Shown here: positions 22,556 to 34,432 of the stretch, in pieces
How the letters are laid out: the number at the start of each line of letters is the position of its first letter
Position numbering within the stretch: position 1 is the first letter of the stretch
Source: Stachybotrys elegans
Lineage: Eukaryota; Ascomycota; Sordariomycetes; Hypocreales; Stachybotryaceae
Assembly: GCA_020746835.1 (NCBI GenBank)
Contig: JAGPNK010000002.1
Location: forward strand, 1,860,001 to 1,924,000
Length of the DNA: 64,000 nt
Direction: 5' to 3'
Translations under genes and position numbers: made by a program
The notes under the pieces: generated by a model
Database searches by the model: none
Told to the model about the DNA's origin: nothing
The model's input: the letters and a program-made list of their open reading frames with translations, nothing else

Positions 22556-25534
22556 ATCGAAGAGTTGTCGAGCCTTGGCCTGGCTCACGGGGCGCAGTTA
22601 GGGCGTAAGATGAGCCTGCTGCAGCGGTTTCCAAATATGCGACAGGCTCTATGTTTGTTAGAGGCGGTTTGTGGGTCGTAGCACAGATAGCGCGATGTCA
22701 GGCTGTGACTGCTGACGATGAGATCAAGACGGTATATGTCTATGCGTGCTCTGCTCGGATCGTACGTGATGAGTAGTTGACGAATTCTCCTGTTGGCGGC
22801 CCTGAAACGAAGCGTCCATTAGGGCTGGAGGCGCAGGTGGTATTCTGATTTCCGGCGTGAAACGAGGCTGAGAATGAGAGAGAGAGCCGGGATCTGTTCT
22901 TGGAGCAGGTCCCTTGAAATATCTGCGCGCGTCTGCTCACGAGATACAGAAATAGCGGGTGGAATATGAATGACGACGCCCAACGCGTTCTAGAAACAGA
23001 TAGCAAAGCTGAAAGAATCACAGGTAAAAAGATCAGAAGAGCAGGTAGTGGGAGGAAATTTGTGCTTAATAAATAAGGCAGGGCTGGGAGAAGGTTGGGT
23101 TTGGCAGCATAATCATGAGGCAAAATTCCTGACCTTCTGCCAAAACCTGGCAGGTCGCCAACGCCACCCGGCAGCTTTTGCGCAGCACAGGGCCAGCCCG
23201 ACAAGGCAACAGGCAGTGGGCTGACAACCTCTGGGGCCGTCTGCTTCCGCTGCGGGCGGCTACAGTGGACAATGGACGTCAGTGAGTAGGTAGGCGTGCA
23301 AAGGGCCTGGAGAAGCTCCGGCCAGCCCAGAAGTGGGGTAGATCGGCACTCCACAGTCACTGAAGTGGGACCACGTCGTCATGGGGCCACAAGCAACATG
23401 CTGGCAGCTCTGCATGAAGCATGAACGAGGGCAGCAGCAGCAGGATAAAAGAATGGCAGCGCGTTGCTCCCAGGACCCTAAGACTTTTCCAGTAAATCCA
23501 TGTGGCAGTTTTCACCTTCATAGTCATTCCTGTTCATTCTTGGACCTGCCTTAATCGAGGAGCCTGCTGCTCTAACAGCTATTTTACCCCGCCTGTCGCT
23601 TGTCGGTGGACTTGGTTACCCTGTAGTCTCGCTCCATGGGCGCTGTCAGGAACCTTGAGACAAGGCAAGTCGCCTCGGCCCAAGACTCTGATATAATCAT
23701 GTGCCATTTGCTAGGCGCGAGTTAATGATAGAGATTCCGAGCCGGCGCGATCGAGCTTGCAAAGAGCGGTGGCGCTTACTACCACCACCTCTCGTCTGGT
23801 ATCAGGACCAAACCAACATGGTACCTGTCCCAGCACGTTGGTAAGGCTTCACGCAACGCAGCACAAATATGCACTCGAACGGATAACCAACGCGGGCATG
23901 CTGGAACCGGACACAAAGAAGGACGGGCATTCTTACTCCGCTGTAAGTCTCTGGTATGCAATCCGCTGCACGTCTTCCGATCTCACCGAGCAGAGGGTGG
24001 ACTACTAACCAAGACACCATGTGACGGCCTTCTAGTGTAAATCGGCCAATTTGCTAAGCATGATAGCCTTATCTATGATATCCTCATCTACCTCGACCAG
24101 CTTGACCAGCTTGGTCCTGGTACTCATGGCGACATGGATGTGTTTTGGTCAGCCGCACGGCCCAGCGTATTCGCAAGACGGAGGTATGGTCCTGGCAAAT
24201 CAGGTTCAGAAACGTGGGCACCCATATATATTGATTCGTCCGACCCCTCCGCTCACTCGCTCCTCTCATGCATGCACTGACTGTGACTGCACGCCGGCTC
24301 TGGACTTTGTCGGCGAGGTGGGTGCATCTCACATTGGTCCATTACGTACCCGTGGAGGCCTGCTTGCTAACCCTGAAACTGCCGTGCAACCTTTGCATTT
24401 TACAGTTTGCCCCCGAGTGAAACCCGACCTCGAGGCTCCTCGCATTTGCCAACCGGCGGCTGCAGTCGAGTGCCCAGACACAGTAAGCCCGCCCTGGGTC
24501 GCCACGATTGGATTGTTAATATGCGACTTATGGGTCGCATCCATTGCGAAGGAGGAGGAGTCATTGCACATTCAGCTGATTTGGAATGCAAGTACTCGAA
24601 TGTACCTCGGGTAAGAATGCTCCTCCTCGCCGACTCAGGTATCTGAACCTCGAGGTCCTGCGGCCTGCTCCGGACTTCGATGTCCATGTACTGAGGAGCT
24701 CCATAAATGGGGGGTTGTCTCAGATCAGGTGGTGGGAAGCCCATCATGACGGCCTACGGGAAAGGAGGGGCAGGCCACGGAGAGATACCTCGAGGTACAC
24801 GAGCATCACGGCGAGTACGCTTCAGGCTACTGCGCGAGCATCTATTGAATGGCGTGCAAAGGTGCATTTTTGTGTCACATCGGCGTTCCCCTACAATAAT
24901 GAGGCAAACAAGGCTACATAATAAAGGCGTTTTGCATTGTGAATTCAGGCATCAAAGGGCTCCGTGAGCCATAAACCAGCCGGTCATGTGCGCAGTCGAT
25001 ACGAGCAGGGAGAGGAGGCCTGGAGAAGCTGAGGTATTCCCGAGTACCTGCTTGGAACTTCTTGTACCTGCTCCACTTTAGGCAAGATAAGACCCTCTCT
25101 GGCGTCTTATCGCTGCCCTTCTGCCTGCTGTTCTGCCTGTTCTGGCAGTAACCTCTCCCCTCTGCCCCACCGTTACTTCTCCTTCACCACTACCTACCTA
25201 TCCAGCTGGCCGTTGTCCTGCCTCGTCCTCCATCTCACGGGCACTGCGGCATCTTCCTTTCTCATCTCCTGGATGCTTTTGTTTTTAATCTTTTCTCGCA
25301 GTGGATTCCGTCCAAAGCCACTCTCACAATAAACATTTCCACTCCTCGGCAACTCTGCTCACACAGCAAGCTTCGGCGAGCCAAACCTACACTGACCCAG
25401 CCTTCTGTTGCCTGGTGGTAGGTTGTGGTTAAATACTCTCGCCCGACGATAACTCGGGAGAGGAACGCACAACTAGAAGAAATTCCTCTTATTTCTGTCA
25501 AATCTCGTCCTGTCCACCACCGCCGTTCTCCATC
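22556..25534. promoter_or_regulatory. Long divergent upstream region, IFRD gene / FHA gene
   Basis: 3.0 kb between divergent starts. The minus frame 22740-23360 has no ATG start and lies in the IFRD leader. The plus frame 24051-24614 also lacks an ATG at its first codon and shows no domain. A pyrimidine-rich leader precedes the FHA start. No RNA gene was recognised. Confidence 0.5.
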
Positions 25535-27938
25535 ATGGCAACACCACAGGCCAGCGATCAAGGTAAGCATCATGAGTACCGGGAACCTGGCAATTTATCC
25601 AAGCAAACACTGACCTGTGAAATCACCAAAGTCGTTGTAAGGCTATCAGCCCTCGAACGAAGGACCTCGACACCCTTTCCAGACCGACGAATTCTTCTTT
25701 CGAGAGGCGCACCCACCATGCCTATCGGTCGCACCAGCAAGAGGAATGCCAGCCTGGCTGCAAGCGAGGGAAACTGTTGGTTTGACTCTCCTGTCATGTC
25801 CCGAGAGCATGCAGGCTTCCACTTCGATGCCGCTGCCAGAGTACGTGCTATTCTCCGCAGCCCTGTTCCTTGAATTTATCAACCTGCCTTTGCTTCTGTG
25901 GCCTCGCTAACCCCTTCGCAGTCGGTGACCATCCAAGACAACGGCTCCCTCCATGGTACATATTACAACAACGCAATCCTCGAAGCGAATCAACGGCAAG
26001 AGCTTCGCAATGGCGACATTTTGCGATTCGGAATCCCAATCGACAGAGAGCAGAAGACCTTCCATCCTTGCGTCCTAGATGTGCAACTGGAATACACCTC
26101 GTCAGGGTATGGTTCAATCTCCCGTTGCTCATCTCAACCCACTCACCTGCTTTCCAGGCACGAGGATCAAACTTCCACCAAGGTTTTCCGAGTCCCGGAT
26201 GATAGCGATGTTGAAATTTGCGATGACGACATCGAAGTGCAATACACGGCTGATGCACTCCGGAAGCATGGTATCAAGCCAGTTCAAAATTCCCCCGAGA
26301 AAACCATTGCCATCGACCTCACCATCACGGAAGAGGTGCCGGTATCTGCTTTACGCGAAACACTCGGCCCCGCTCAACCCATCCAGGATCTGACCTTGAG
26401 CTCGAATGAGGCTCTGGTCGTGGATCTAACATCCTCGCCATCGCCCTCGCCATCGCCAGAATACGCCGGCCTCAGCTACATGTCCCAAGATGAGTGCTTG
26501 GATGCGTGCGACACAGATGAGGAGGAAGATTCTATGGATGCTGAGCTGCACCCACCCAGTCAGTTAGAACCAGGCCGCGAGCCCTCCTGCATTGCCAGCA
26601 AGCCCCCTTCCGAATGGGTCAGCTCCTTCACCGGTTCATCAGGTTGCGATGACTGTGACAACGATAGTCTCTCTGACGACCATCCCCCGAACTCCCAACC
26701 GGGAAGCCAAGACTCTGATGAAAGCGAAGCTTCGGCCGAAGGCCCTCTCTTTATCGAAGAAGATGACGAGTTTGATGGGCTCGATGAGTTTGAAGGTAAG
26801 CACTCCCCAAAGTCCATTCAACCACATGGCCACTGACACTGTTTCAATTGTAGATGGTACACAAGAAAGTGAGGACCTCGAGGAGCCAGAAAGCGACATG
26901 GTGGTGGAAGAAGGGGACTACCAACCTTGGCAACCCCCCCAAACAGTTTCAGATGTTCCCAGTCAGCCCTCGCATGGAATTATTGTCGGACACAATAACG
27001 CACACTTGCCAACCGTCGACAACTTTGACTCGACGCAACTGCCACCTCTTGAGATGCATAATGGCTCTGCATCTCACCTTGCCACAGACAAGGAGCAGCC
27101 GAGACTGCCCTCGATCTATGAGTCAATTGTACAGGAAAATTTCCGAACAGCTCAATCTCAGACATTTGTCGAGCTTATGGGCGCAAAGACTGGCAAGATC
27201 GATTACTTCGCTGCAAGAGAAGGCAACAAGGAAACAGCCCAGCTGCCTGCCTCTGTCTCCCATGATCTTGGGTACGGGGCGAAGGCGGTGGATGTGTACG
27301 GAGACCAGAGACCCCTAGAAGAGTGGGTAGCTGCTCCGTATGACCAGGAACAGCCTCGCTCTGAGGATAGAGCCGACATGGAGTATGATGAGGAATCTGC
27401 GTACCAGTTCCACTTGAGCAAGCAGGCACGAGCAGCCCAAAAGCAGACTGCCACGATTGAGACGGAGTCGACGAAGCGTACTCATGTTGAGATCAGCGAT
27501 CTCGTAGACATTTCCAACGCCTCAAATGTCTCTGTTTGTGGCTGTGGAGAGGGGGGCACATCACCAGTTGAAGAAGTCGTCGAACAGCCATCTCTGAACA
27601 GCTCCTCCGAGACCTGCCTTCCATCTGGTGCACTGAAGAGAAAGGCTGCCGACATATCACGACTCACCCCCGAGGAGGAGGAGGAGGAGGAGGAGGCGGA
27701 GGCGGAGGCCAAAGCAGAGGCATCTGATGTTCCAATGACTCTATCCCCCGACACAGACTCACCCTCACTCCCTGCAGCGCCTGCTCTCAGTGACAGCGCT
27801 GTGATCTCGAAGGACCCCGAATCTCAGAGGTCAATCATCCGACGCCGAATGCGCCGTGTGGCTGAAGTTGTGGGTATTGCAGCCTTCGGAGGTGCAGCAG
27901 TCATGGGGGCTCTTATTGCGACCGCACCCGTTCTCTGA
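25535..27938 (+). CDS. Tail-anchored FHA-domain protein
   Basis: 714-aa protein from five exons: 25535-25562, 25632-25840, 25922-26106, 26158-26795 and 26854-27938. The FHA domain spans about residues 10-120, with the phosphothreonine-binding features GRTSKRN, MSREHAGFHF and NGSLHGTYYNN. The middle is long, acidic and disordered, with runs of Asp/Glu/Ser and a Glu-Ala repeat encoded by a GAG array near 27675. The last ~25 residues (VGIAAFGGAAVMGALIATAPVL after RRRMRR) form one hydrophobic span, so a C-terminal tail anchor is likely. FHA plus tail anchor recalls Far9/Far10/SLMAP (STRIPAK), but the coiled coil of those proteins is missing. Specific function is unknown. The 51-bp intron at 26107-26157 is in frame and stop-free. 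Confidence 0.85.
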
Positions 27939-30900
27939 ACTCTCTTGATGGGCATACGCGGCCACACGATGCGACGACCTTGGCCCGAAAACGACTGTGC
28001 GGCCACCCCCTTTAACCCTCTCATTTCTCTCCCCGTATTTCTCACTTTGACGTACTCTGCCAGGTTTAGGGTTGATTTTGGCGTTGGCTAGGATGGGCTA
28101 TCATGGACATTTTGAACGCGACCAGGCCGACAACAAAGGTTTGACTAGAGCCCAAGAGCAAGACCAGGCCTCGGTGTTAGTCGCACAACTGAAGAAACAA
28201 AGGCGATACGAATTTTCATATGATGTGCAAACGCAAGTTCAACGCTATTGCTTTGTGTTGCTTTGCTTTGCTGTTGTTTCGTGGTGTTTAGTCAGGCTCG
28301 GTCCTTTGATAGCAAGCAATGGAAGTCAAATTTTCACTACAGGACATGATGTGACTGTATTGCAGCTCTTAATGAGCATATTTATTACCATTTTGTTATT
28401 ATTTCTCTCTACTGTTTGTGGCTGCATTGGTTGCTGGGGCACAAGGCACCACCAGACTGTATCGGGTCTCTACTGCTTCCACCTCAAACCGCATACCTCT
28501 TTCATCATTATGATGAGGAAAAGAGTGTGCAGTGTAGGGTGTAAGCAGTAGAAAGCAAATAAACAGTAGAGGTGGTGCCTAGTGCCCCGGCAACCAATGC
28601 AGTCGTAAACAGTAGAGAGAAACAACAACGAGGCCATCGTCAGGCGTACAGGGTAGCCGACTGGCCGAGCCACAGGTGGCTGCGACGTCACAAGCCTTTC
28701 ATCATTATATCTGCTATTTCCAAGCACAAGGTAGCAGACATTTAGGTATGGCGTCCGCGGTATGGATATGGACATTGTTCTGCGGGCGTGTTGTCATGCC
28801 TATGCCAGAGAGCGTATATACGTTGTATACTGCTTCGAGGAGAAGATGTCTGAAACGAGACGGGCCAGGATTTCGTCCTCATGTCTTGAGCCAGCTGCTT
28901 CAAATTACACATGCACAAGAGATGACATCTTGTGAGCTTCACAATATAACCCCCCTCTGAGAAGAACGTACTCCATTCTAGAATCGCGTCTCATCATGCT
29001 GCCGTGAGTACTGGCCGCCTCGCCGCTTAGGACCAACCACCCTCTTCAGGCCTCCAAATAAAGCAGTAAATGAAAATAGGAGAAGAGAGAAAAAGAAAAT
29101 TCGAATAAGGGGTAGCGGCGCAAAGCCCAGAAGGAAAAGGAGAAAAAGGGGGCCTATACATTCCTTGTCTATGCCTCGCTCATCCGCCGAGCAACCCCCT
29201 TCGTCGATGAGATACTTCTCTTCATGCGAGGCAAAAGTGCTAAAGGGTCCAGATCAACGATCTCCGCCAAATTACTTGCTGACCGCCAGTTACCGTGGCA
29301 CCGGAGCCATCCAATCTCACAGTGTTGCACCCAAGGTAGCCCAGCCCCCCTCCCCATCATGGCATGCTACCCACACCTCTCGCAGCAAGCGGTATGCAAA
29401 GTAACCAAGCAACGCAACATGTGACAGCCATATCCAGCAGAGTCAATGGTCTAACTATAGCCTCTAATGGCAGATGTATGTACGAATAAGGGGCGGTAGG
29501 GGGGAGAAGAGGCGGGGCTGCAGGCTTGCGGCTTCTTCTCGGACAAAACAACTCTCTCTCGTTTATGTTTCACAGGCCGAGATTTTTTGTTCATTTCTTC
29601 CACAGAGTAGTATTCGCTTCTTAGCTCAAATTACGGCACAACGCTTCACAGGATTCTTGCTGGGCTAGGGCGCATACGCACCTCGCACCCAAGTGGAGGG
29701 GAGTGGGCAAATCTGCTTGGCTTCGTAAACTACGCGACGCTGACCATTGTGTTTAGATGTCATATCTATACATGCAAGGTTATATACAAGTGGTGTATGG
29801 GTAGCAAAAGGCTCGCTACCAATCACCAGGTAAGGGGGGATCTTCGTGGGAGTCAAGATAGATAACCAGCAGACCAAGACTCTCATTTCGTATTATACGG
29901 AAGGGGCAAACTTCTGGGAAGGCGATCCTCGGGAGTTGGAGGATAATGATGGCAGCCAGGGCAAAGAGCTCGCATCGCGCACTTCATCGCCGCACTGGCA
30001 CCAGCCATCATGTCCAGCTTGATGGCGGATCGACTGCCGGTTCCTCAATCCTCAACCCTCAACTGAGGCGACAGCTCAGCCTTACGCACGCAGAAAATCC
30101 TCTAGGCAATCCTGCCTAAACAGGCCAGCCGTAAATCTCTGCAAGGAGTCCAGGAAGGATTGTTTTGCGCGCCTATCTCTTGCTGTGTGTCCACTTGGGC
30201 CATCCCGCTATGCCGGAGCAGAGATAATGAGAGCCATGGCGATTCGAGACATCGGCTCACCCTGTCCAGCCTTGAAGAAAATTATCTCCGGTTTGCTCCC
30301 ATGCAGTCTTGGCGTCCAATAGAACCATGTGGCACATCTCGCCAGAGACAAGATGAGGCACGCCGCAGTTATCGTCAAGCATGGCTCTGGAGAATGCCTA
30401 GAACGGGTGAACAAGTCCATGTGCTGTTGCAGACAGGCACATGTTGCTCAGCGGGCGTAGCTGCTGCTATGTCGCCTATTGGTCATGTATGACTGGGGCC
30501 GGTATGCAGCGCCCGACACGGGTGTGGCAAATGTTGAACTCGTAGGGAGTGCCACATCGTATATCGAAACAACATGAACAAGGGCATCGAGCAGCTGCAA
30601 TGTCGCCACGAAGCTGGAGAGGGGCGAAGAGGGCACCACTATGGTTCCAGACCTCCCCGGACGTAAGGATAACTTGATCGGGCTAGAGGACGGGAGGCTT
30701 TTGAGCCCTTCATACCCACTCATGTGATGCTCAAGATGTGGTGATGTACTCAAGTGGCAACGTGATGACGATAGTAAGGGCTTCCTCATCCATCAAGGCT
30801 CGTGAACCATTTGACCGCCAAATAAGACGGGAGGTCAGCCCATCCATTTGACTAACGACGTCGGAGATTGGCAGGATTGGGTACCCCAAATGGCGGATTC

Positions 30901-32478
30901 ATACCACAGTAACCTCTGGAAATAAAGCTAGATCCTCAGAGCAATCCATCCCGCGCAGCCTTACCGTGGAATATCCACAGGGTACGGGCGTCAGGTTCAC
31001 CAAGCTAACCGGTTGCATTGAATGGATTCAAGATCACCCAATGAGATCTCTCTCTCTGGGATGGTGCCCTTGCTTGACCTAGCCGACGGCACCGTAGTTG
31101 CACACTTCCATAGCTCTTCAACCCTAATCTGGTGCTATTAATAGGATTTCGTGAGTGCATATGCAGCTTTCAGAGCAGGCTTCTGGTTGAGTGCTGGGAG
31201 GGCGGCCTTTACCCCATCACAGCCTTTCATCGCTTGCAGCTACCGCAACGGGCATGGAAGAAGAATACCACGCAACATAAGACAAGCAGCCGTCATGAAA
31301 GGGGTCCTCTGATGAGTGTTATAGTATAGGGACGCCATGACCATCCATTGGTGGTATTGCTGCTCTGCGTGAAAATGCTGTGGCTGATGTAGGTGTCTTC
31401 GCCACACTCGCTGCTGGTGGCATAGATCGGCAACCCAAGATCATATCTTTTCCCCAGGTGCATACTGACTGTTACACAACGCAAACGAAGGATTGGGAGT
31501 TGGCTTGGCGAACGAGGGGAGGCCTTACCTTGGTCTTGGTTTCATGTTTCTATCTCTGCTGTTGCATTGGTAGAAGTGCAAAAGGGCCGGAATATTAGGT
31601 AGGGTTACATCGCCAGGAACGGGAGCTGGCACATCGCTGATCCCTGTCAGTAGGATCATCTCGGACCCAAGGCGACCAGTGAGGTGGCTGCGGGTGTCTT
31701 CGGCTGGCCCACAAGATGAGCGCTCCTCGGTCACCGGGTGCGAGTATGTACCCGCGCGCGGCGACGGCTGCCATGTTAGAGGCTTTGAGGCCGGCATGTG
31801 GACCATGGAATGACGGGCCTCCAGATGGCAACCAATCCCGTATCCCTGAGTGGAATATTAATGAATACCATAACCAACAACAAGTGAGGAGTAAGTGATG
31901 GGCGGACGGGGTGCCAATCTGGGTGGTCATCCTGCGGAATACGCCATGTTGCCACCATTGCATTGAAGGATCTCGAGGTCGCAGCCAGTGGCCCTCCCCA
32001 GCCTATTAGGGTAACGGCCGAGGTGTGGTCGCGCTGCAACATTATAGAATCGCGTGATGGAGGAGAGTGTCGCCTGGCCAATTATTGGGGATAACCGGTC
32101 TCGTCCAGAGCGTGGGCGAGAGTTGAGGCAAATATGGAAAGATGGATGCGAGCACGCTTAACCGACGGCTATACGAGTTCATTGAGATTGAGATATGAAA
32201 GCCAGACTGCCACATTTGAGGCTCGGCCGGCACTCACAATAGCGGGGGTCAGCACTGGGGGTGGCACAGCGTCAGCGCGGCAGCAAGGCACAGGCAGCGC
32301 TGTCAGTAGAATCGAGGAGATGCGGGAGAGATGTTGCTGCTGCTGTGGCGTGGGCCGACTCGAGCTTCCCGCCTACGGGTTTACTGCCGTCCGTGCCTCT
32401 ACTCTTTCTGGCGAGGCATCACAAAATCGCTGCTGGCCGGAAAGGTATGCATATGCATGTACGTGCAGAGATGTATCC
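27939..32478. other. Gene-poor region with one foldback element
   Basis: 4.5 kb with short frames on both strands. Apart from the inverted repeat at 28393-28630 there is no supported feature. Minus-strand frames at 31525-31963 have some coding flavour but shift between frames and were not called. Confidence 0.5.
28393..28630. repeat. 238-bp foldback element (imperfect inverted repeat, MITE-like)
   Basis: The left arm 28393-28508 matches the reverse complement of 28510-28630 over nearly its full length. Shared blocks include TTTCTCTCTACTGTTT, CTGCATTGGTTGC and GGGGCAC followed by GGCACCACC. The arms meet at the palindrome TCATCATTATGATGA (28502-28516) with practically no loop. Mismatches and small indels lie mainly in the inner third. 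A transcript would form one long hairpin. This is the form of a foldback or MITE element; a target-site duplication is not clear. No transposase is nearby. Confidence 0.75.
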
Positions 32479-32817
32479 CTAGGACTGGAAAGGCCACAGC
32501 GCTGTGCCATGGCCCCCAAGGCGCATGCTGAGGGTTGGCAAAGTAGAGGCACCAACTCGAGACTTCATTTCTGTCCCTGAATAGCAGAGGAGCATGAGGA
32601 TGAAGAGGAAGAGGGCGGCGAAGAGCAAGAACAGCCACAAACAGTTATAGATGGCGCCAAGTTTGTTGATGTGGTTGGTTTTGGTGTTTTGGTGTGTTTC
32701 GAGGTCGGTTTCTAAATGCAGCAAGTAAGCCTGACGCCGTGCCTTGGAGTCGATGTCATTTTGATCTGCACTTCGGGGGTAGCGGGCCATGTTACGGCAA
32801 ATGGATGGCTGCTGCAT
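32479..32817 (-). CDS. Possible small single-pass membrane protein, 112 aa
   Basis: Intact frame starting with ATG at 32817. A CA-rich leader (CAAACAACAAACATACATACA) directly precedes it, which is typical of fungal 5' leaders. Residues ~1-50 are polar and helical (DIDSKARRQAYLLHLETDLE); a second ATG sits at residue 10 (MARYPRSADQ). Residues ~56-81 form one strong hydrophobic span (LWLFLLFAALFLFILMLLCY). The tail is short and has no known motif. No family is recognised, and no neighbour gives context. It could be an orphan gene or chance; codon statistics or RNA data would decide. Confidence 0.35.
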   Translation of the reverse strand: MQQPSICRNMARYPRSADQNDIDSKARRQAYLLHLETDLETHQNTKTNHINKLGAIYNCLWLFLLFAALFLFILMLLCYSGTEMKSRVGASTLPTLSMRLGGHGTALWPFQS

Positions 32818-34432
32818 TGTATGTATGTTTGTTGTTTGTTGTTTGCTTAGTGAGATGATATGTTGATAAGGGCTTGGCCAGGGTCGGAAAGTGCACTTCC
32901 AACCAACCTTCCTACTAGCCAGTCCAGCGGTCGTTTCCTAATTCTCCCAGAGCCATGGTAAGCAAGGTGCCTAGGGATATTAAGGAAATCCCACGGCAAC
33001 GTTGGAGGTCATTGGATCGAACATTACTTAATTTACTTGTGAAGCCGAATGGTTGCATTGCTACGGGCGCTCTGGCCTATTGACCCCTAAAAGAAGAACC
33101 AGGTGCACCTACCTAGCGCCTACGTTAACACGTGGGCTGCACCTGCCATCCCACATCCCACACATCCCACATACGTGCCGCCTGCGCAAATCGCGATTAG
33201 CAAGCAGCCCCCAGTCGAACCGACACGCTTCCCTCTTCTTGCCTTTTTCCCAAATAGAGGAACCGCCGGGCAGGAGGCACTTGCGCACAAGCAACGCTAC
33301 ACACCTGTGAGGTAGTACCTAGTTAGTAAGGTATTAGATAAGACGTAGTGGGCATGATTATAGAATCACAGAGACACCTACCTCGTTGGTCGTAGCCCGT
33401 CATGGCAGCCACTTCCCCTCCTCCATCCCACATGCATGTAGGTCATCCTACGCTCCAGTCTCGACCTTTCCCCAGCCTACCTATAGACTAGACTTACTGT
33501 CAGACAGATCGAACTACACCCCCTGCCCTGGTCCGGCACCAGTGCAACCATGCGGAGCTGCGGATACGTCGTGGTCCAAAAATATCCTGCGGCACACACT
33601 GCGCTTTCAGGCCAGCGCGCACAACAACGCAATGGGCGTACAGGGGGTCCGCAAATCATCGACGACGGGCAAACTTACTCCCCCGAGTCCCTACAAGAAT
33701 GGGAATGGGATTTTCGCCCCAGCAGCATCTCCTGTTGGGCCAACCGAGCTCGAGGCCAGCATTGCTACTATCAGCCTTCCCCCACCCCCTCTTGACGCTA
33801 CGGATGATCCTATGCCAGGTTTCTCGGCGCATGGACTTGCCATCTCGTTTTCTGTGGCTCGCTACCGTCAATGATGGCTTGCTGCACCTATGCCCTTCTA
33901 CGGCACCCCATTGCCTCATGTGGTCTGGCCCCAAGATGCTCAGGATTCTTTGCCATGGCCGTTAGCCATGGGCCCTGTCTTGACGCAATGCAACGGCAAC
34001 ACAGAGGAGGACAAGGCACACGCCTCGTGGCCAACACCCTCGCTGTACCCCCCCTTTGACCCTCTTTCTTACTCTAACCACTCCCGACCTTTACACTGCT
34101 CCTAACATGGTTCCCTCGACCCCTGCTGGACAGTGCGTATTGGACTTGCGTCCACTGAACTTGGTTGACTACTTTATCAGACCCTTTCCTGCTTCAGCTC
34201 CACGTTACTCAGAAGCGTGTCTTGATACATAACCTCAAGACATATCAGGGCATTGTCACCTTTATACAAAAGCAAACCTTCATGCATACATCTCTCAAGG
34301 CTCCCTAGTCAACCAACCTCTAGCAAGTCCTTTGTCCTTTGTCCTTTGGCCTTTGGCTACAACCTGCCTCTCGTTGCCTTATGCCGCAGCTTTCCAGCAG
34401 GGCCCAGCCTACGAGCATTACCGTTTACGACA
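32818..34432. promoter_or_regulatory. Upstream region and leader of the Zn2Cys6 regulator
   Basis: 1.6 kb before the transcription-factor start. It contains a plus-strand frame from an ATG at 33632 that is interrupted by a single TGA at 33872 and otherwise runs to 34105. The region 34253-34432 is pyrimidine-rich and open in frame with the regulator, but its first codon is not ATG. Long leaders with upstream frames are common in fungal regulators. Confidence 0.45.

Noticed and set aside
22740..23360. 206-aa minus-strand frame
   Set aside because: First codon is GTG, no ATG upstream; low-complexity Leu/Pro/Ser content. It lies in the leader of the IFRD gene.
24051..24614. 187-aa plus-strand frame
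   Set aside because: Begins at a TTG codon. No domain and no splice partners.
28072..28551. 159-aa plus-strand frame with hydrophobic stretches
   Set aside because: Its second half falls in the inverted repeat, and the minus strand reads nearly the same peptide, so the similarity is due to the hairpin, not to coding.
31525..31963. Minus-strand frames with some protein-like stretches
   Set aside because: The frame changes between halves without a plausible intron, and no family is recognisable.
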